From contig CALCEB010000092.1 in NCBI GenBank assembly GCA_937900045.1, forward strand, positions 1 through 17,764: a DNA stretch of 17,764 bases, given 5' to 3'. Below, piece after piece: positions 14,352 to 17,764 of this stretch; the first letter of the stretch is position 1; every line of letters starts with the position of its first letter. Source of the stretch: an uncultured Acidobacteriota bacterium. GTDB taxonomy: Bacteria; Acidobacteriota; Terriglobia; UBA7540. Below the pieces are notes generated by a model. It was given only the letters and a program-made list of their open reading frames with translations. It was not told the DNA's origin and searched no databases. The position numbers and the translations under genes were made by a program.

Positions 14352-14371
14352 TGGAGATGTAACTACCTCCA
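14352..14371 (+). promoter_or_regulatory. TGGAG/CTCCA inverted repeat at the tpiA start
   Basis: TGGAG at 14352-14356 can pair with CTCCA at 14367-14371, whose last base is the A of the tpiA ATG. The only GGAG near this start lies in the 5' arm, so the presumed ribosome binding site and the start codon could be closed together. GGAG is also farther than usual from the ATG. Confidence 0.35.
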
Positions 14372-15123
14372 TGCGACGACCCGTGATTGCTGGCAATTGG
14401 AAAATGTACAAGACCATCGGCGAAGCGGTCGATTTCGTCAAGCAACTGCGGCCGCTGGTTTCAAAAGAGAATCATTGCGGCATCGTCATTGCGCCGTCGT
14501 TTACGGCTTTGCGGGCGGTGGCGGACGCAGCGCGCGGAAGCAACATCGAAGTGGCCGCGCAAAACGTTCACTGGGACCGCGAAGGCGCGCACACCGGCGA
14601 CGTTTCCGCGCCCATGCTGGTGGACGCCGGATGCAGCCATGTGATTATTGGCCATTCGGAGCGCCGCCAGGACTGTGGAGAAACCGACGAATCGGTGAAC
14701 CGTAAGCTCAAGGCCACCTTGTCATCCGGCTTGACTCCGATTGTCTGCGTGGGTGAAACGCTGGCGGAACGGGAGCAAGGGAACACGAACACCGTGCTTT
14801 CCCGGCAGTTTGCGGGCGGGTTTGCCGGGTTGACCCCCCAGGAATTTTCCCGTATTATATTAGCCTACGAGCCGGTGTGGGCGATTGGCACGGGCCGGAC
14901 AGCCACCCCGGAAATGGCCGAGGAAAGCCACGCTTTCATTCGATACCTGGGAGCGCAGCGGTTCGGCGAATTGCCTGCCGGCGAGGTTCGGATTCTCTAT
15001 GGCGGCAGCGTAAAACCCGAAAATGTGCGCGGGTTGATGGCCCAGACGGATATTGATGGAGCCTTGGTGGGTGGCGCCAGCCTGAAAGTGGAGTCTTTCC
15101 TCGCGATTATTCAGTATCTTTAG
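14371..15123 (+). CDS. tpiA: Triosephosphate isomerase
   Basis: Interconverts dihydroxyacetone phosphate and glyceraldehyde-3-phosphate. The 250 residues carry all textbook active-site positions: Asn9 and Lys11 in AGNWKMYKT, His95 in VIIGHSERR, Glu167 in AYEPVWAIGTG, and the phosphate-binding LYGGSVKPENV loop. ATG 14371 begins exactly at MRRPVIAGNWK; a longer frame from 14317 overlaps the methyltransferase end and adds nothing conserved. The gene is separated from pgk by the nuclease-methyltransferase pair, whereas pgk and tpiA are neighbours in many bacteria. secG follows after 36 bp. Confidence 0.97.
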   Translation: MRRPVIAGNWKMYKTIGEAVDFVKQLRPLVSKENHCGIVIAPSFTALRAVADAARGSNIEVAAQNVHWDREGAHTGDVSAPMLVDAGCSHVIIGHSERRQDCGETDESVNRKLKATLSSGLTPIVCVGETLAEREQGNTNTVLSRQFAGGFAGLTPQEFSRIILAYEPVWAIGTGRTATPEMAEESHAFIRYLGAQRFGELPAGEVRILYGGSVKPENVRGLMAQTDIDGALVGGASLKVESFLAIIQYL

Positions 15124-15159
15124 GACGTCGGCGCTTGCCGGTGTGGAAGAAGGGATTCG

Positions 15160-15498
15160 ATGACAACCGCAGTCAGTGTGATTCACATTCTGGTAGCCAT
15201 TCTGATCGTGCTGGTGGTGCTGATCCAGGGCGGCGAGAATGTGGACATCACCGCGGCTTTCGGCGGAGTGAGCCAGGCGGCTTTTGGACCTCGAGGGACT
15301 GTTTCGACATTGGCCAAGGCGACTTGGGTTCTGGGCGCCATCTTCATGGCGACCTCGATTACGCTTTCCGTTTGGGCATCGAAGAGTTCCACCGGATCGG
15401 TTCTGGAAAATGGCACGAAGCAGTCGGCGCCTGCCAAGGCTCCGGCGAAAGCTCCAACTCAAGCTCCACCGCTTCCCACCAATCCGTTCCAGAAGTAA
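15160..15498 (+). CDS. secG: Protein-export membrane protein SecG
   Basis: SecG is the small non-essential subunit of the SecYEG translocon and improves protein export. The 112 residues show two membrane segments (about 5-22 and 53-72) joined by the family loop LIQGGENVDITAAFGG and a QAAFGPRG block. After the second segment comes a tail of about 35 residues rich in Ala, Pro, Lys and Gln with repeated AP and KAP units, longer than the E. coli tail. AAGGGA precedes the ATG. The tpiA-secG order, followed by tRNA-Leu, is common in bacteria. It is likely co-transcribed with tpiA. Confidence 0.93.
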   Translation: MTTAVSVIHILVAILIVLVVLIQGGENVDITAAFGGVSQAAFGPRGTVSTLAKATWVLGAIFMATSITLSVWASKSSTGSVLENGTKQSAPAKAPAKAPTQAPPLPTNPFQK

Positions 15499-15610
15499 GG
15501 GGGTGTGTTTCTGGGAGAGATGGCTGGTTGTACAGAGCACATGGCGTCCCGTGGGAGATGGCAGGCTTTGAAGAACACCCTCGATGCGATTCTCGATTAG
15601 GTTGCTCAGC

Positions 15611-15697
15611 GCGGAAGTGGCGAAATTGGCAGACGCACCAGCTTGAGGGGCTGACGGTCGCAAGACCATGGGGGTTCGAGTCCCCCCTTCCGCACCA
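15611..15697 (+). tRNA. tRNA-Leu (anticodon GAG)
   Basis: A class II tRNA of 87 bases with encoded CCA. Acceptor arms GCGGAAG (15611-15617) and CTTCCGC (15687-15693) pair fully; the D arm is GCG/CGC; the anticodon loop is TTGAGGG giving GAG, which reads CUC/CUU leucine codons. The long variable arm has GGTC-GCAA-GACC, and the T arm GGGGG-TTCGAGT-CCCCC. Pair 27-43 of the anticodon stem is a C-A mismatch, the only flaw. It follows secG by 112 bp, the usual tpiA-secG-tRNA-Leu order. Confidence 0.96.
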
Positions 15698-15777
15698 TTT
15701 TTTCTGCTCGAAATCATGCCGGATGATTCACCGACATTCCTTTGAACATGACCCAGGTCTGATCTTGGCTAGCCGAT

Positions 15778-16551
15778 CTACATAACGGCCGTGCGGTTCA
15801 ACGTGTGGCTGAAAAAAACAACCATTCGATTCCAGGCATCCGCCGCAGCCGCTGCGCGATAGCCTTTCTTGTTGTTAGGATTTTCGAAAGCGTGGCCGCA
15901 ATCGGGATAAACCTTCGCATCCACCTGCTTATCCTGCGCTCTCATGGCCTTGACGAAAGCTGCCACCGCCGACGGTGGAATGCCTTGGTCCAGCGCCCCG
16001 AAATTGCCAAGCACCGGCGCACGAATGCGCGCTATCGTTTCAGCATCGGCCGGCAACGCTCCGTAATTCACGGCGCACGCAGCCAGCGTGGGCTCGTTTT
16101 CCGCCAGGTCGATCGACCATCCTCCACCCATGCACCAGCCCACGGAGCCAATCTTCTGCGGAATCACGTCCGGTCTGGATGCGAGGTAATCGAACCCTGC
16201 CTTCAAGTCGCGAATGGCGTGGTCGTGGGGGACGCCCCGCGCCAGTTCATGGGCCACCATGGGGTCGCTGGTGCTCTTGCCACGGTAAAGGTCCACCGCC
16301 AGCGCCACATAACCCTGAGTTGCAAATTTCTGCGCCTGTTCTTTCACCCACGGCGTGAGTCCCCACCATTCGTGGATCACCACAAGCCCAGGATGCTTGC
16401 CGGGCGTTCCAGGCAACGCCAAAAAGCCCTTCGCCTGCTCGTTGCCGCTCTGGTAAGTTACGGTCTGGGTTGTCAGGGCGCCTTGTGCTGCGCCCACCCA
16501 AAGCAGCAGGCCGGCCATGAGGGTACCGGATACTGCAATCTTAAAGTTCAC
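15778..16551 (-). CDS. Secreted dienelactone hydrolase family protein
   Basis: An alpha/beta hydrolase of the dienelactone hydrolase family, 257 residues. The N-terminus is a signal peptide (1-24: basic start, hydrophobic core, likely cut after AAQG), so the enzyme should act in the periplasm or outside. The catalytic set is visible: HEWWG with Glu61, GWCMGG with nucleophile Cys140, Asp188 in GALDQG, and His220 in DCGHAF. The true substrate of exported members is usually unknown; lactones or esters are likely. The start is a GTG with an excellent GGAGG six bases upstream. Transcribed away from yggX; its 3' end faces the tRNA-Leu gene. Confidence 0.92.
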   Translation of the reverse strand: MNFKIAVSGTLMAGLLLWVGAAQGALTTQTVTYQSGNEQAKGFLALPGTPGKHPGLVVIHEWWGLTPWVKEQAQKFATQGYVALAVDLYRGKSTSDPMVAHELARGVPHDHAIRDLKAGFDYLASRPDVIPQKIGSVGWCMGGGWSIDLAENEPTLAACAVNYGALPADAETIARIRAPVLGNFGALDQGIPPSAVAAFVKAMRAQDKQVDAKVYPDCGHAFENPNNKKGYRAAAAADAWNRMVVFFSHTLNRTAVM

Positions 16552-16709
16552 AAGTCACCTCCCAATGAATTCAAATGGGCATTCTAACTGAACGGCACGG
16601 CGGAAGCCATGCCCCTGCAGCGCCCCAAGACTGTAGCGCCCTGTATAATACGGGCCGTGGAACCGCGCAAACTCATCAGATCGCTTTCCAAAGGCTCGCG
16701 CGTCAGCCT

Positions 16710-16770
16710 GATTTTCCGGTAGTGGTACGTTTTCGCCGCTACAGCAAACTGACCCACTACCGATTTTCCG
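16710..16770. mobile_element. 43-bp inverted-repeat mini-element with 9-bp direct repeats
   Basis: CGGTAGTGG (16717-16725) and CCACTACCG (16754-16762) are perfect 9-bp inverted repeats. GATTTTCCG occurs at 16710-16718 and again at 16762-16770, directly flanking the element as a target-site duplication would. The right half (from CGCTACAGCA to CCACTACC) matches the inverted left end of the repeat upstream of der at 1829-1931 with about three mismatches in 25. It is too short to code for anything and would have to be moved by a transposase encoded elsewhere. Confidence 0.6.
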
Positions 16771-16777
16771 CTATACT
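16749..16777 (+). promoter_or_regulatory. Candidate sigma-70 promoter of yggX
   Basis: CTGACC at 16749-16754 and TATACT at 16772-16777 are separated by exactly 17 bases. The -35 box lies in the right end of the inverted-repeat element and the -10 box just past its right direct repeat. The leader to the yggX start would be about 140 bases. Confidence 0.45.
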
Positions 16778-16924
16778 TGACGGACCCGGAATTTGCGGGC
16801 GATCATCTTTTTTATGGCCGGATTGAAGAGCTTACTATGACGATGTGGCTTGGCAATCCACGATGTGCCGGGATTGTCCCGCCAATATTCATTCACGTTA
16901 TCCAGGACTGACGGAGGGTTGGCA

Positions 16925-17200
16925 ATGGCTCAGAGACTCGTAAAGTGTGTGAAGCTTCAAAAAGAATTGCCGGGTCTTGACGAGCCGCCGTGGGCCGGAG
17001 AGTTGGGCCAGCGCATTTACGACAACGTTTCCGAACAGGCGTGGGAGATGTGGCTGGATCACCTCCGCATGATGATGAATGAATACCGCTTGAACCCTGC
17101 AACCGCGGAAGCGCAGGAAATCATCGCCCAACAAATGGAGAAGTTCTTTTTTGGAGAGGGCGCCGCTTTGCCTCCCGGTTACGTGCCGCCCCGGCACTAA
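16925..17200 (+). CDS. Fe(2+)-trafficking / oxidative damage protection protein YggX
   Basis: A small soluble protein of 91 residues in the YggX family, which helps protect iron-sulfur clusters from oxidants and is thought to handle ferrous iron. The family pattern is clear: VKCVKL with a conserved Cys near the N-terminus, PPWAGELGQRIYDNVSEQAW, WLDHLRMMMNEYRLNP, and QQMEKFFFGEG at the C-terminus. Length is the family's. GGAGGG stands seven bases before ATG 16925; an open frame extends upstream to 16850 without a ribosome binding site. No operon partner; a 66-bp gap leads to the next gene. Confidence 0.92.
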   Translation: MAQRLVKCVKLQKELPGLDEPPWAGELGQRIYDNVSEQAWEMWLDHLRMMMNEYRLNPATAEAQEIIAQQMEKFFFGEGAALPPGYVPPRH

Positions 17201-17266
17201 TTCCGGGCCTCGCATCGCCAGCCGCGCAAGAGCACAACTCTCTGGGCCAAGAGGGCAGGATCACCA

Positions 17267-17764
17267 GTGAATGAGGCCGTCCTTTGCTCAAAATGTTTTC
17301 GCGACCAAGGACTCAGGCTCGACTCGTTCAGTATCGGCATTCAAGACGAATCCGCCTGCGCCAACTGCGGTTCAACAGATGGCAGGAAGCTGAGTAGGGA
17401 TTTGATAGCGCGCCTCGCTCATAGGTTCTTCGTTAGAGGCACGACTCATCGCACCCACTTTGGCGCTGCCCCAATTGTTCAGTTCAACGAACACCAGACC
17501 ACGAGTATCAGGGCGGCGCCATGGTTTGAGCCCGACCTGAGGCTCATCGAGAAAGCGATTGGTGTCGGTTTCTTCTACTATGGTCCCCACTTGTGGATGA
17601 TCGGAGACGTGGAGCCTCTCAAGGCCCTTGAACGACCAGATCAAAGAGCAACTGTGGTAGAAAGGATACTTGCCGAATACCCGGACAGATCACTCTCCGA
17701 GGGAGAGTTGTTCTACCGACTTAGACGAGATCCACGAGAGCCATCATCGCCAGGGGAGTATGAC
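17267..17764 (+). CDS. HEPN/RES N-terminal-domain-like protein, 3' truncated by window
   Basis: The frame is open from a GTG at 17267 to the last base, 166 codons without a stop. The N-terminus has two CxxC pairs (Cys7-Cys10 and Cys31-Cys34) like a zinc ribbon, followed by LIARLAHRFFVRGTTHRTHFG. This matches my memory of the zinc-bearing N-terminal domain found in front of RES domains (HEPN/RES N-terminal domain 1), predicted parts of toxin or phage-conflict proteins; RES toxins consume NAD+. The RES part, if present, would lie past the window. AGGA precedes the GTG by seven bases. The visible part also has EKAIGVGFFYYGPHLWMIGDVEPL. Assignment is from recall, not a search. Confidence 0.7.
   Translation, partial: MNEAVLCSKCFRDQGLRLDSFSIGIQDESACANCGSTDGRKLSRDLIARLAHRFFVRGTTHRTHFGAAPIVQFNEHQTTSIRAAPWFEPDLRLIEKAIGVGFFYYGPHLWMIGDVEPLKALERPDQRATVVERILAEYPDRSLSEGELFYRLRRDPREPSSPGEYD

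Larger units (their letters stand above)
16552..16924. other. Intergenic region between hydrolase and yggX
   Basis: No gene is supported in these 373 bases. It contains a small inverted-repeat element (16719-16761), a likely yggX promoter overlapping it, and TATAAT at 16644-16649 without a matching -35. A weak minus-strand promoter for the hydrolase (TTGCGC, 17 bases, TATACA, around 16640-16670) is possible but unconvincing. Confidence 0.5.

Noticed and set aside
15611..15697. tRNA-Leu as an integration site for a genomic island
   Set aside because: No integrase gene and no direct repeat of the tRNA 3' end was seen in the neighbouring sequence; the following gene is an ordinary hydrolase.
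14860..15717. Minus-strand open frame of 285 codons across tpiA, secG and tRNA-Leu
   Set aside because: It lies antisense to three well-supported genes, and its segment GGTRTPMVLRPSAPQ is the well-known artefact of translating a tRNA-Leu backwards.
15805..16587. Plus-strand open frame of 260 codons antisense to the dienelactone hydrolase gene
   Set aside because: The minus-strand gene has a signal peptide, a complete catalytic set and a perfect ribosome binding site; the plus frame has none of these.
16575..16826. Plus-strand open frame of 83 codons between the hydrolase and yggX
   Set aside because: It crosses the mini-element and the likely yggX promoter and has no recognisable content.
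1..17764. CRISPR array, rRNA, integrase or complete insertion sequence
   Set aside because: I looked for regularly spaced repeats, rRNA signatures, and transposase or recombinase motifs and found none; the repeated motifs at 441-728 are irregularly spaced and short.

Overview
The window looks like a piece of a soil-type Acidobacteriota chromosome. This is an inference from gene content and remembered family resemblance (a chlorite-dismutase-family heme protein of the acidobacterial kind, small Lys-tailed secreted proteins, gap-pgk-tpiA-secG synteny, dispersed short palindromic repeats); no 16S or marker search was possible. Most of it is ordinary housekeeping DNA on both strands, moderately G+C-rich, with an AT-richer gene-free stretch at the left end and an accessory gene pair in the middle.

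Left part (1-5100): about 1 kb of repeat-rich, gene-free DNA; a metallophosphoesterase (minus) divergent from the GTPase gene der (plus); then, on the minus strand, a PilZ protein, a free-standing LuxR-type HTH protein, and two consecutive small genes for secreted Lys-rich peptides, separated by a strong intrinsic terminator. One of these (59 aa) is short enough to be overlooked easily.

Centre (5350-9180): a chlorite-dismutase/HemQ-family heme protein (plus) whose stop codon overlaps that of purK. The minus-strand run icd-purE-purK is tightly packed and joins the TCA cycle to purine synthesis.

Right part (9440-15700): the glycolytic run gap-pgk-tpiA followed by secG and tRNA-Leu(GAG). A two-gene restriction-modification-like cassette (PD-(D/E)XK-type nuclease plus DPPY methyltransferase) lies between pgk and tpiA, in the same direction and at lower G+C. 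PGK carries an apparent in-frame insertion of about 25 residues near its N-terminus.

Right end (15780-17764): a secreted dienelactone-hydrolase-family protein (minus); an intergenic region with a 43-bp inverted-repeat element flanked by 9-bp direct repeats; a YggX Fe(2+)-trafficking protein; and the 5' part of a gene with two CxxC pairs resembling the N-terminal domain of HEPN/RES proteins, cut by the window edge.

The strongest candidates for something new are the cassette inside the glycolytic cluster, the PGK insertion, the paired Lys-tailed secreted peptides, and the mini-element that may supply a -35 box to yggX.
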